This document shows positions 16,264 through 23,224 of a DNA stretch of 26,055 bases, piece after piece; positions within the stretch are counted from its first letter, which is position 1, and every line of letters starts with the position of its first letter. A model generated the notes under the pieces. That model saw only the letters and a program-made list of their open reading frames with translations, ran no database searches and was not told the DNA's origin. A program made the position numbers and the translations under genes. Source of the DNA: Fodinibacter sp038210185 (GTDB lineage Bacteria > Actinomycetota > Actinomycetes > Actinomycetales > Dermatophilaceae); assembly GCA_038210185.1 (NCBI GenBank), contig JBBQWX010000047.1, forward strand, positions 1 to 26,055, written 5' to 3'.

Positions 16264-17979
16264 TCAGAGAGCGGTGGCGGCCTCGAGGTCGGCGCGGATG
16301 CCGGCGAGCCGGGCCGCGGCGCTCGCCCTCGCCGCCCGTACTACCCCGGCGTCCGAGGTCCCGGGCGCGTGCGAACCCACCGGCTCGATCACCTCGAGGT
16401 AGACCTTGAGCTTGGGCTCGGTGCCCGACGGCCGCACGATGATGCGGGAGTCGTCGGCGAGGTAGTAGCGCAGGCCCTCGGTCGGCGGCAGCCCGCCGTC
16501 GCCGCGTGCGAGGTCGTCGGCGCGCACCACGTCGACGTCGGCCACGGACGTCAGCGGGGAGGCCCGAAGCCGGGCCATGATCCGGCCGATCAACGACAGG
16601 TCGTCGACCCGCACCGAGAACGCGTCGGTGGCGTACACCCCGTGCGCGCGAGCCAGGTCGTCTAGGCGGTCGGGAATCGATCGACCCTGCGAGCGCAGGG
16701 TGGCGACGAGCTCTGCCACGAGCAACGCCGCGGACACACCGTCCTTGTCGCGCACTCGTGCCGGGTCGACGCAGTAGCCGAGCGCCTCCTCGTAGCCATA
16801 GCGCAGACCAGGCACCCTGCCGATCCACTTGAACCCGGTCAGCGTCTCCTCGTGCCGCACGCCGGCGGCCCGGCACATCGCGGCGAGCTGCCGCGAGGAG
16901 ACGATCGAGTTCGCGAACACACAGTCGGCGGAGTCGGGAAGCACCCCGCCGGCCACCCCACGAGAGAGCACGTGTGAGCCGAGCAGCGCGCCGACCTCGT
17001 CACCACGCAGCATCCGCCAGCCGCCCGGGCCCGGCACCGCCACGGCGCACCGGTCGGTGTCGGGGTCGTTGGCGATGACCACGTCGGGTGAGGTCTGCTC
17101 CGCAAGGTCGAGCGCGGCATCCATCGCCCCCGGCTCCTCCGGGTTGGGGAAGGACACAGTGGGGAACATCGGGTCGGGCTCGGCCTGCGAGGCCACCGGG
17201 ATGGGTGCCGCGTAGCCGGCCGCCAGGAAGGCCCTCCGCACGGTCTCCGAGCCCACGCCGTGCAGGGCCGTGTGCACCACGGTGACCTCCCGAGGACTGT
17301 CCGGTGACACCACCGTGCGCACGTCGTCGAGGTAGGCCTCGAGCACCGAGTCGTCGAGGGTGTGCCAGCCGTCGGCGGCTCGGGGCACGGACGCCACCGT
17401 CGGGACTGCGGCGATCTCGGCGGCGATGAGCCCGTCGACCGGCGACACGATCTGCGAGCCGTCGCCGAGGTACACCTTGTACCCGTTGTCCTCGGGCGGG
17501 TTGTGCGACGCGGTCACCATCACGCCGGCATCCGCGCCCAGGTGGCGGATCGCGTACGCCAGCACCGGGGTCGGCAGCGGGTGGGGCAGCACCATCGCCC
17601 GACCCCCCAGGCCGACGACCACCGCGCAGGTGTCGTGCGCGAACACGTCGCTGTTGGTGCGGGCGTCGTAGCCCACGACGACGAAGGGTTCGGGGTCGAG
17701 GGTCTTCAGGTAGGACGTGAGCCCTGCTGCCGCACGGATGACGACCGCGCGGTTCATCCGGTTGGGTCCACCGCCCAGGCGGCCGCGTAGGCCGGCGGTG
17801 CCGAACTCGAGCATCCCCGACATCGCGTCGGCCAGCTCGGAGGCGGCGTCCGCGTCGCCGCCCTCCGCGGCGCACGCGAGGCCCTCGAGCTCGGCGCGGG
17901 TGGCGGCATCCGGGTCGTCCGCGGCCCAGGCGCGAGCGGCAGCGGGCAGGTCGGCGACGGGGTCGGCGGCGGGAGCCAT
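16264..17979 (-). CDS. pmmB: Phospho-sugar mutase (PGM/PMM family), probable phosphopentomutase role
   Basis: 571 residues, the size of the PGM2/phosphopentomutase-like branch. Motifs: MLEFGTAGLRGRLGGGPNRMN at the start, the phosphoserine loop VMVTASHNPPEDNGYKVY, the metal-binding loop IANDPDTDRCAVA, the sugar-binding loop GYEEALGYCVDP and the phosphate-binding loop RPSGTEPKLKVYLEV. All four functional loops are intact. The family moves phosphate between the 1 and 5/6 positions of sugars. Between a purine nucleoside phosphorylase and deoC, conversion of (deoxy)ribose-1-phosphate to the 5-phosphate is the likely job (inference); mannose or glucose phosphates remain possible. The symbol follows the Mycobacterium tuberculosis gene next to deoD/punA. 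The ATG at 17979 lies 8 bases after the upstream stop. The stop is followed at once by a hairpin and the 42-bp array. Confidence 0.9.
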   Translation of the reverse strand: MAPAADPVADLPAAARAWAADDPDAATRAELEGLACAAEGGDADAASELADAMSGMLEFGTAGLRGRLGGGPNRMNRAVVIRAAAGLTSYLKTLDPEPFVVVGYDARTNSDVFAHDTCAVVVGLGGRAMVLPHPLPTPVLAYAIRHLGADAGVMVTASHNPPEDNGYKVYLGDGSQIVSPVDGLIAAEIAAVPTVASVPRAADGWHTLDDSVLEAYLDDVRTVVSPDSPREVTVVHTALHGVGSETVRRAFLAAGYAAPIPVASQAEPDPMFPTVSFPNPEEPGAMDAALDLAEQTSPDVVIANDPDTDRCAVAVPGPGGWRMLRGDEVGALLGSHVLSRGVAGGVLPDSADCVFANSIVSSRQLAAMCRAAGVRHEETLTGFKWIGRVPGLRYGYEEALGYCVDPARVRDKDGVSAALLVAELVATLRSQGRSIPDRLDDLARAHGVYATDAFSVRVDDLSLIGRIMARLRASPLTSVADVDVVRADDLARGDGGLPPTEGLRYYLADDSRIIVRPSGTEPKLKVYLEVIEPVGSHAPGTSDAGVVRAARASAAARLAGIRADLEAATAL

Positions 17980-17987
17980 GGCGGGCC

Positions 17988-18827
17988 TCAGATCCGGCCG
18001 ACGACGGCGGCGAGGAGACGACCGCAGCGATCGGCGGCGTCGCGGCCCGCCTCGAGCACCTCGTCGTGGCTGAGCGGGGTGCTCGAGATGCCGGCGGCGG
18101 GGTTGGTGACGAGCGAGATGCCGAGCACCTCGAGCCCGCTCTGCCGCGCGGCGATCGCCTCGAGGGAGGTCGACATGCCGACCAGGTCGCCACCGAGGAT
18201 GCCGGCCATGCGCACCTCGGCCGGAGTCTCGTAGTGCGGCCCGCGGAACTGCACGTAGACGCCCTCGTCGAGCTCCGGGTCGATCTCCTTGGCGATCGTT
18301 CGCAGGCGGGGTGAGTAGAGGTCGGTGAGGTCGACGAAGTTCGCGCCCTCGATGGGTGAGGCCGCCGTGAGGTTGATGTGGTCGCAGATCAGCACCGGCG
18401 TGCCGGGCACCCATTCCCGGCGAAGCCCGCCGCAGCCGTTGGTGATGACCACCGTGCGGCACCCGGCGGCGGCTGCGGTGCGGATGCCGTGCACCACCGC
18501 GCGCACCCCGCGCCCCTCGTAGTAGTGGGTCCGGGTGCCGTAGACGAGGGCTCGTCGGCCGGTGTCGCCGATGGCGACCGAGCGCATGACCCCCGAGTGG
18601 CCCGCGACGGCGGCCCTGGCGAAGCCCGGGACGTCGGTGTTGTCGATCGTGGTGTGCGTCTCGCCGATGAGGTCGCCGGTCTGGGCCCAGCCGGAGCCGA
18701 GCACCAGGGCGATGTCGTGCCGCTGCACCCCGGTGCGCTCGCGGATGACGGCGGCGGCGGCGTCGGCGACCTCGAAGGGGTCGGTCGCGGGGTCGGTGAG
18801 GTCGTGGGCGGCGGCGTTGTCGGTCAC
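17988..18827 (-). CDS. punA: Purine nucleoside phosphorylase (trimeric type)
   Basis: 279 residues. It cleaves purine (deoxy)nucleosides with phosphate to base plus (deoxy)ribose-1-phosphate. Family segments in order: LVLGSGWAQTGDLIGE (phosphate-binding loop), GHSGVMRSV, HYYEGRGVRAVVHGIR, ITNGCGGLRREW then CDHINLTAASPI, GPHYETPAEVRM, and GMSTSLEAIAARQSGLEVLGIS followed by LVTNPAAGIS with the base-binding Asn. The enzyme looks complete and is cytoplasmic. It heads a transcript that continues 8 bases later with the mutase. The frame is open far upstream, but the GTG at 18827 gives the family start, and TACGCT (18835-18840) lies 7 bases before it, consistent with a leaderless promoter. Confidence 0.95.
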   Translation of the reverse strand: MTDNAAAHDLTDPATDPFEVADAAAAVIRERTGVQRHDIALVLGSGWAQTGDLIGETHTTIDNTDVPGFARAAVAGHSGVMRSVAIGDTGRRALVYGTRTHYYEGRGVRAVVHGIRTAAAAGCRTVVITNGCGGLRREWVPGTPVLICDHINLTAASPIEGANFVDLTDLYSPRLRTIAKEIDPELDEGVYVQFRGPHYETPAEVRMAGILGGDLVGMSTSLEAIAARQSGLEVLGISLVTNPAAGISSTPLSHDEVLEAGRDAADRCGRLLAAVVGRI

Positions 18828-18834
18828 GCAGCGC

Positions 18835-18840
18835 AGCGTA
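18835..18840 (-). promoter_or_regulatory. Candidate leaderless -10 box (TACGCT) for the nucleoside operon
   Basis: TACGCT on the minus strand lies 7 bases before the GTG at 18827, matching the pattern seen before deoC and the uridine kinase-like gene. The inverted repeats at 18896-19004 lie about 55 bases upstream and might include regulator sites. Confidence 0.45.
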
Positions 18841-18895
18841 GCGAGGCCGTGGGATGCCGGGCCACGCACGGGGGCGCCCGACCTCGCCGTGCCCG

Positions 18896-19033
18896 TTCGA
18901 GGTGAAACGCAGGCGTGAGGGACCAGGACATCACCTCGAACCGGGAGGTGGTGGGGTGGTTCGAGGTGAGATGCAGGCGCGAGGGACCAGGACATCACCT
19001 CGAATCCGTGGGTGGCTGCGGTGGTTCGAGGTG
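18896..19033. repeat. Two tandem 45-bp inverted-repeat elements plus a third half-site
   Basis: Copy one spans 18896-18940 and copy two 18960-19004. Each begins with TTCGAGGTGA and ends with TCACCTCGAA, a perfect 10-bp inverted pair around 25 bases. The last 24 bases of both copies are identical, and the rest differ at a few positions. A third start, TTCGAGGTG, follows at 19025-19033, giving a period of 64-65 bases. They sit between divergent transcripts, the nucleoside operon and the fasciclin gene, in a roughly 430-base gap with no gene. They could be operators, RNA hairpins or a repeat family. An 8-bp inverted repeat (19076-19083 with 19108-19115) lies further right in the same gap. Confidence 0.85.
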
Positions 19034-19255
19034 CTCGTGGTCGCCAGCTCGCAGCTCGCCGACGTCGTCGACCGCCGCCCCGTCCGCCGCGCCGCCCGCC
19101 GCGCCGCACGGGGCGGGGCGGGGAAGCGCGAGGAAGTGCTCGGCATCCGGGCCGGCCGAACCACTCGTTGAAAGTTTGTCGAAGGAAGTGCATCCACGAG
19201 GACCGCGCCGGCGGAAGAAGTGGTGTCAGATCACCTCCTGAAAGGACTCCCTGCG

Positions 19256-19840
19256 ATGCGACGCATTCTTCCCGTGGCAGCCATTGCGGCTCTCGCCCTC
19301 ACGACCGCCGCCTGTGGCAGCGACGACGCCGACACGGCCGCCAGCAGCTCCGCCCCGATGACCAGCTCCGCCCCGGCGTCGCCGAGCGCCTCGCCGAGCG
19401 AGTCGATGGCCTCCGCCGACATCGTCGACACCGCCGTGGCGGCCGGCGACTTCACCACCCTCGCCGCCGCCCTGACCGCGGCCGAGCTGGTCGAGACCCT
19501 CAAGGGCGAGGGGCCCTTCACGGTCTTCGCCCCGACCGACGCGGCCTTCGCGGCGCTGCCCGCGGGCACCGTCGACACCCTGCTCAAGGACCCCAAGGGT
19601 GACCTCACCCAGATCCTCACCTACCACGTGGTGCCCGGCAAGGTGATGGCCGCAGACGTGGTCAAGCTCGACGGGCAGAAGGTGAAGACAGTGCAGGGCG
19701 GCGAGCTCACCGTGAACGTCGACGGTGACAAGGTCACCCTGACCGATGCGGCAGGCGCCACCGTCAACGTCACCGCGACCGACGTCGAGGCGAGCAACGG
19801 TGTCATCCACGTCATCGACGGCGTGTTGATGCCGAAGTGA
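19256..19840 (+). CDS. Fasciclin (FAS1) domain lipoprotein
   Basis: 194 residues. A lipoprotein signal peptide (MRRILPVAAIAALALTTAAC) ends in the lipobox TAAC, with Cys near residue 20. A Ser/Ala/Pro-rich linker follows, then one FAS1 domain from about residue 60 on: SADIVDTAVAAGDFTTLAAAL, GPFTVFAPTDAAFAALPAGTV, ILTYHVVPGKVMAADVV and ASNGVIHVIDGVLMPK, covering the H1 and H2 motifs. It is therefore anchored on the outer face of the membrane; FAS1 domains mediate adhesion or ligand binding, and the secreted MPT70/MPT83 proteins of mycobacteria are related in layout. The ATG at 19256 has GAAAGGA about 9 bases upstream; an upstream GTG at 19220 was rejected because the signal peptide starts at MRR. 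TTGAAA at 19168-19173 may be a -35 element, but no good -10 follows. Confidence 0.93.
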   Translation: MRRILPVAAIAALALTTAACGSDDADTAASSSAPMTSSAPASPSASPSESMASADIVDTAVAAGDFTTLAAALTAAELVETLKGEGPFTVFAPTDAAFAALPAGTVDTLLKDPKGDLTQILTYHVVPGKVMAADVVKLDGQKVKTVQGGELTVNVDGDKVTLTDAAGATVNVTATDVEASNGVIHVIDGVLMPK

Positions 19841-19914
19841 CCTGAGCGGCGGATGCCGAAGTGACCAAGCCGGCGGATGCCGGGCCCACCCCCCGGTAGC
19901 CGCCAACCACCCAT

Positions 19915-19971
19915 TGCGAGATACCCACCTCCCGCTGCCTCCTGGGCCGCGATCAAGGTGGGTGTCTCGCA
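19915..19971 (+). terminator. Long hairpin downstream of the fasciclin gene
   Basis: TGCGAGATACCCACCT (19915-19930) pairs with AGGTGGGTGTCTCGCA (19956-19971) over 16 positions with one mismatch that becomes a wobble in RNA, around a 25-base loop; pairing can continue a few bases outward. It lies 75 bases after the fasciclin stop and is probably its terminator. A 15-bp direct repeat (19828-19842, 19852-19866) duplicating the stop-codon region lies between. Confidence 0.6.
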
Positions 19972-19989
19972 TTGAAGTCGGCAGCAGCC

Positions 19990-20068
19990 GGGGTGGGGGT
20001 CGGGGTCGGGGCCTGGGGTCGGGGTCGGGGTCGGGGCCTGGGGTCGGGGCCTGGGGTCGGGGTCGGGG
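19990..20068 (+). repeat. G-tract array, strong G-quadruplex candidate
   Basis: Thirteen runs of four or five G separated by one to three bases, mostly as GGGGTC and GGGGCCT units, on the plus strand. It starts about 20 bases after the fasciclin hairpin and ends directly at the stop codon of the convergent small gene at 20070. It can fold as a G-quadruplex on the plus DNA strand or in fasciclin read-through RNA. Confidence 0.9.
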
Positions 20069-20069
20069 C

Positions 20070-20387
20070 TCAGTCGAGGTGGGCCAGGCGTGGCCAGAGC
20101 TGCGACCACGGCCGCAGTGGGTCGCGGCAGACGGCGACCGGTGCCCCCCGCTCCTCGTGGTCGACCCCGACCCCGTTGTCGAGCCGAGCGAGCACCGAGC
20201 ACGACGCGGGCCCGAAGCGCGCGATCGCCCCGGCCTGGCCGTAGCACGTGGTGATTCCGCCCGCCCCCGGGTCGACAGCGGCGGCTGCGGCCTGTCGCGC
20301 ACACGCCGTCCACCCCACCTGGTCGGACACCAGGACGCTGACGTCCGGCAGCGGTGTGCCACCACCACGGCCGGCGCCGGTCCCCAC
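20070..20387 (-). CDS. Hypothetical protein, last gene of the ABC cluster
   Basis: Up to 105 residues from the GTG at 20387. I recognise no family. Readable parts are SVLVSDQVGWTACARQAAAA, GGITTCYGQAGAIARFGPAS and CRDPLRPWSQLWPRLAHLD; three or four Cys and two WxxLWP-like aromatic patches stand out. There is no signal peptide or membrane segment. Codon use is strongly third-position GC, which supports real coding. It begins 43 bases after the ABC ATPase stop on the same strand, so it may be co-transcribed; it could also be the 3' remnant of a longer gene, since the first 15 residues are glycine-rich and unconvincing. It ends against the G-tract array. Confidence 0.5.
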   Translation of the reverse strand: MGTGAGRGGGTPLPDVSVLVSDQVGWTACARQAAAAAVDPGAGGITTCYGQAGAIARFGPASCSVLARLDNGVGVDHEERGAPVAVCRDPLRPWSQLWPRLAHLD

Positions 20388-20430
20388 CGCACCGGGCCTT
20401 CGTCGTCTGCGCCATGGCCCGCCCGGAAGC

Positions 20431-21483
20431 TCACCCCGCGACGGCCAGCGCGGCGTCGCCGCGGGGGGAGAGGCTCACGGGGTCGCCCGGGGCGAACCCG
20501 GTCACCTCGGTGTTCGCAACCTGCACGGTGAGGAGCGTGCCGTCGGGGATGCGGACGATGACCCGGCCGTGACCCCCGAGGAAGCTCGCGCTGACCACGG
20601 ATGCCGTGCCGTCGGCCGCGTGCTCGACGTGCACCCCCTCGGGGCGCACCAGGACCAGCGCCTCGGGGCCGCTTGCGGAGCCGGGCAGCAGCGGCACGCT
20701 GCCGCCGAGGAGGTGGGCGGTGGTGCCCTCCACCCGGGCCCGAACGCGGTTGGTCAGTCCGACGAAGTCGGCGACGAAGGGGGTCTGCGGTGCGCTGTAC
20801 AGCTCGGCCGGGGGCGCGAGCTGTTCGAGCCGTCCGACGGACATGACGCCGACGCGGTCGGCCACGGCGAGGGCCTCCTCCTGGTCGTGGGTGACGAAGA
20901 GGGTGGTGGTGCCGACCTCGAGCTGGATGCGGCGGATCTCGTCACGCAGCTGGGCGCGCACCTTGGCGTCCAGCGCCGACAGCGGCTCGTCGAGCAGCAG
21001 CACCTGCGGCTCGATGGCCAGCGCCCGGGCGAGGGCCACCCGCTGCTGCTGCCCGCCGGAGAGCTGGTGGGCGTACTTGTCGGCGTGCGTGTCGAGCCCG
21101 ACGAGGTCGAGCATCTCGGCGGTTCGTGCCTGGCGCGTGGCCCGGTCGCGGCCGCGCAGCTCGAGGCCGAACTCGACGTTCTGCCGGGCCGTCATGTGCG
21201 GGAACAGGCTGTAGGCCTGGAACACCATTCCCATGTCACGCTTGTTGGCGGGCACCCGGGTCAGGTCGTGCCCACCGACCTCGACCGTGCCGGAGTCGGG
21301 GTCCTCGAGCCCAGCGAGGCAGCGCAGTGCCGTGGTCTTGCCACACCCGGAGGGCCCGAGCAACGCGACGAACTCACCCGGTTCGATGTGCAGGGTGAGC
21401 CCGTCCAGGGCCGCGACACCGCCGTAGACACGGTGCAGGTCGGTGAGGCGCACGGCGGTGCCACGGGTGGGGGCGAGCGTCAT
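20431..21483 (-). CDS. ABC importer ATPase (PotA-like, with TOBE region)
   Basis: 350 residues, as expected for polyamine/iron/phosphonate-type importer ATPases. Walker A LLGPSGCGKTTALRCLAG (near residues 41-58), Q-loop VFQAYSLFPHM, signature LSGGQQQRVALARAL, Walker B VLLLDEPLSALD and H-loop LFVTHDQEEALA are all intact. The last roughly 110 residues form the TOBE-type regulatory part (VLVRPEGVHVE). It powers import through the two permeases encoded just upstream. The ATG at 21483 overlaps the permease stop (ATGA). The transported compound cannot be deduced. Confidence 0.95.
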   Translation of the reverse strand: MTLAPTRGTAVRLTDLHRVYGGVAALDGLTLHIEPGEFVALLGPSGCGKTTALRCLAGLEDPDSGTVEVGGHDLTRVPANKRDMGMVFQAYSLFPHMTARQNVEFGLELRGRDRATRQARTAEMLDLVGLDTHADKYAHQLSGGQQQRVALARALAIEPQVLLLDEPLSALDAKVRAQLRDEIRRIQLEVGTTTLFVTHDQEEALAVADRVGVMSVGRLEQLAPPAELYSAPQTPFVADFVGLTNRVRARVEGTTAHLLGGSVPLLPGSASGPEALVLVRPEGVHVEHAADGTASVVSASFLGGHGRVIVRIPDGTLLTVQVANTEVTGFAPGDPVSLSPRGDAALAVAG

Positions 21484-22343
21484 GCGGCGGGCTCCTTGTG
21501 GACGGCGCGCAAGCGCCTGAGGCGGGCGAACGGCGAGCTGCCGGCGGTGCTGCTGCCGACGAAGGACATCGCGAAGAGCACGAGGAAGGCGAAGGCGAGC
21601 GCCAGCAGACCCACGGCGACCGAGATCTTCGCGTCGGACTTGCCCAGCTCGTACATCGCGACCTGGAGGTTCTTCTTGCTGAACAGCAGGGCGATGGTGA
21701 ACTCGCCGAGCACCAGTGCGACGGAGAGGAACGACGCCGAGAGCACCGCCGAGCGAAGGTTGGGCAGCACGATGCGGCGCATCACGGTGAACCACGACGC
21801 CCCGAGCGACCGGGCCGCCTCGGACAGGGTGCGCACGTCGATGGCGCGCAGCCCGGCATCCAGCGACCGGTAGGCATAGGGGAGCACGAGCACGACGTAG
21901 GCCAGGGACAGCCACAGTGTCGAGGAACCGAGCAGGTAGTAGACCCAGGCGTAGACCGGCCCGAGCCCGACCACGAGCACGATGGCGGGCACGGTGAGGG
22001 GGAGCAGGCAGATGAACTCGACGGTGCGCGACAGGCCCGGCAGGCGCAGCCGCACCCACGTCATCGTCGGCACGAGGATCAGCAGCATGACCAGCGGGGT
22101 GACGATCGCGAGGCCGACCGAGGCGAGGAAGCCCTCGCGCAGGGCCGGGTAGTCCGTGGTCACCTTGCTGACGTCGACGAGGGTCAGCCAGGTCTCGGTG
22201 GTGCGGCCGTTGCCACCGGGACCCTGCGTGGTGAAGTCGAAGGCCCCGAGCAGCGGGGCGGCGAACGCGGCGACCGCCACGGTGAGCGCCACCCAGCGGA
22301 AGGCGGTCTGGCGGCGCCGGTACGCCGCGCGCTGGCCGCTCAT
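21480..22343 (-). CDS. ABC importer permease, second subunit (PotC-like)
   Basis: 287 residues with about six membrane segments (FRWVALTVAVAAFAAPLLGA at the start, later LVMLLILVPTMTWV and AIVLVVGLGPVYAWVYYLLG). The ATPase-coupling EAA loop reads EAARSLGASWFTVMRRIVLP, near residue 190. It follows the usual order permease 1, permease 2, ATPase. The ATG at 22343 overlaps the first permease stop (ATGA), and its stop overlaps the ATPase start, so all three are translationally coupled. Confidence 0.93.
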   Translation of the reverse strand: MSGQRAAYRRRQTAFRWVALTVAVAAFAAPLLGAFDFTTQGPGGNGRTTETWLTLVDVSKVTTDYPALREGFLASVGLAIVTPLVMLLILVPTMTWVRLRLPGLSRTVEFICLLPLTVPAIVLVVGLGPVYAWVYYLLGSSTLWLSLAYVVLVLPYAYRSLDAGLRAIDVRTLSEAARSLGASWFTVMRRIVLPNLRSAVLSASFLSVALVLGEFTIALLFSKKNLQVAMYELGKSDAKISVAVGLLALAFAFLVLFAMSFVGSSTAGSSPFARLRRLRAVHKEPAA

Positions 22344-23224
22344 CGCTGCATCCAGCGGCTCGCCCGACGGTCGAGGAACACGTAGGCCGTCATGACGACG
22401 GCGACGACCACGACCATCGCCAGGGCCATCGCCTTGCCGACGTTCTCCTGCCCGAGGATGACCTCGGAGCTGAGCGTGCCGGCGATCTGCAGCGGCAGCA
22501 GCGGGGTGCCCTGGGAGATGAGGGCCTTTGCGGTGGCGTAGGCGGAGAACGCGTTCGTGAACAGCAGCAGCATCGCGCCCACGAACGACGGCAGCAGGAT
22601 GGGGCCGGCGACCCGGCGCCAGAACGTCCAGGTCGAGCCCCCGAGCGTCTCGGTGGCCTCACGCCACTGGGGCCGCAGCCCCTCCACGGCAGGGAGGAAC
22701 ACGATGACCATGAGCGGCACCTGGAAGTAGAGGTAGACCAGCATCAGGCCCTTGTTCCACCCGTAGAGCCAGAAGCCGGTGCCGGTGTCGACCCCCATGT
22801 TGTTCAGCCAGAGGGTGATCAGACCGGTCATGCCGAACGACGCGGTGAACGCGAACGCCAGTGCGACACCACCGAACTGGGCGAGCACTCCGCACAGCGA
22901 GGTGATGAAGCGCTTGGTGACGCTGCTCGCCTTCGCCGTGCTCACGGCATACGCGAGGATGCCGCCGATCACCGCGCCGCCGACGGCGGTCACCGCGGAG
23001 AGCACGACGGAGTTGCGCAAGGCGCGCATCACGGCCGGTGTGGTCAGCGCCTGAACGTTGCCGAACGTGAAGCCGTTGTTGCCGTCGAGGAACGCACCGA
23101 CCAGCACCACCAGCGTCGGGATCAGCAAGAAGACCGTCGTGTAGGCGAAGAAGGGGACGACGCCCAGGAGGGCACTCGACGGGCGATGCCTGCCGAGTGC
23201 CCTCCTGCGGGGTGCGTCAGCCAA
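22340..23224 (-). CDS. ABC importer permease, first subunit (PotB-like)
   Basis: 294 residues with about six membrane segments (VVPFFAYTTVFLLIPTLVVL first). The EAA loop reads EATETLGGSTWTFWRRVAGP. No ATG or GTG is available near the expected N-terminus; the TTG at 23224 overlaps the stop of the binding-protein gene (TTGGCTGA), which fits translational coupling, and it gives the N-terminus LADAPRRRALG. No clear ribosome site is present. A perfect 13-bp hairpin (23166-23206) falls within codons 7-20 of this gene and may lower permease translation relative to the binding protein. Confidence 0.9.
   Translation of the reverse strand: MADAPRRRALGRHRPSSALLGVVPFFAYTTVFLLIPTLVVLVGAFLDGNNGFTFGNVQALTTPAVMRALRNSVVLSAVTAVGGAVIGGILAYAVSTAKASSVTKRFITSLCGVLAQFGGVALAFAFTASFGMTGLITLWLNNMGVDTGTGFWLYGWNKGLMLVYLYFQVPLMVIVFLPAVEGLRPQWREATETLGGSTWTFWRRVAGPILLPSFVGAMLLLFTNAFSAYATAKALISQGTPLLPLQIAGTLSSEVILGQENVGKAMALAMVVVVAVVMTAYVFLDRRASRWMQR
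23166..23206 (-). promoter_or_regulatory. 13-bp hairpin at the binding-protein/permease boundary
   Basis: AGGAGGGCACTCG (23166-23178) and CGAGTGCCCTCCT (23194-23206) pair perfectly around a 15-base loop. It begins 11 bases after the binding-protein stop but lies inside the start of the permease reading frame. Such stems between binding-protein and permease genes are known to protect the upstream mRNA or attenuate the downstream genes. Confidence 0.65.

Noticed and set aside
19226..20434. 402-codon minus ORF antisense to the fasciclin gene
   Set aside because: It runs through the G-tract array and opposite a well-supported lipoprotein gene; its translation is low complexity.
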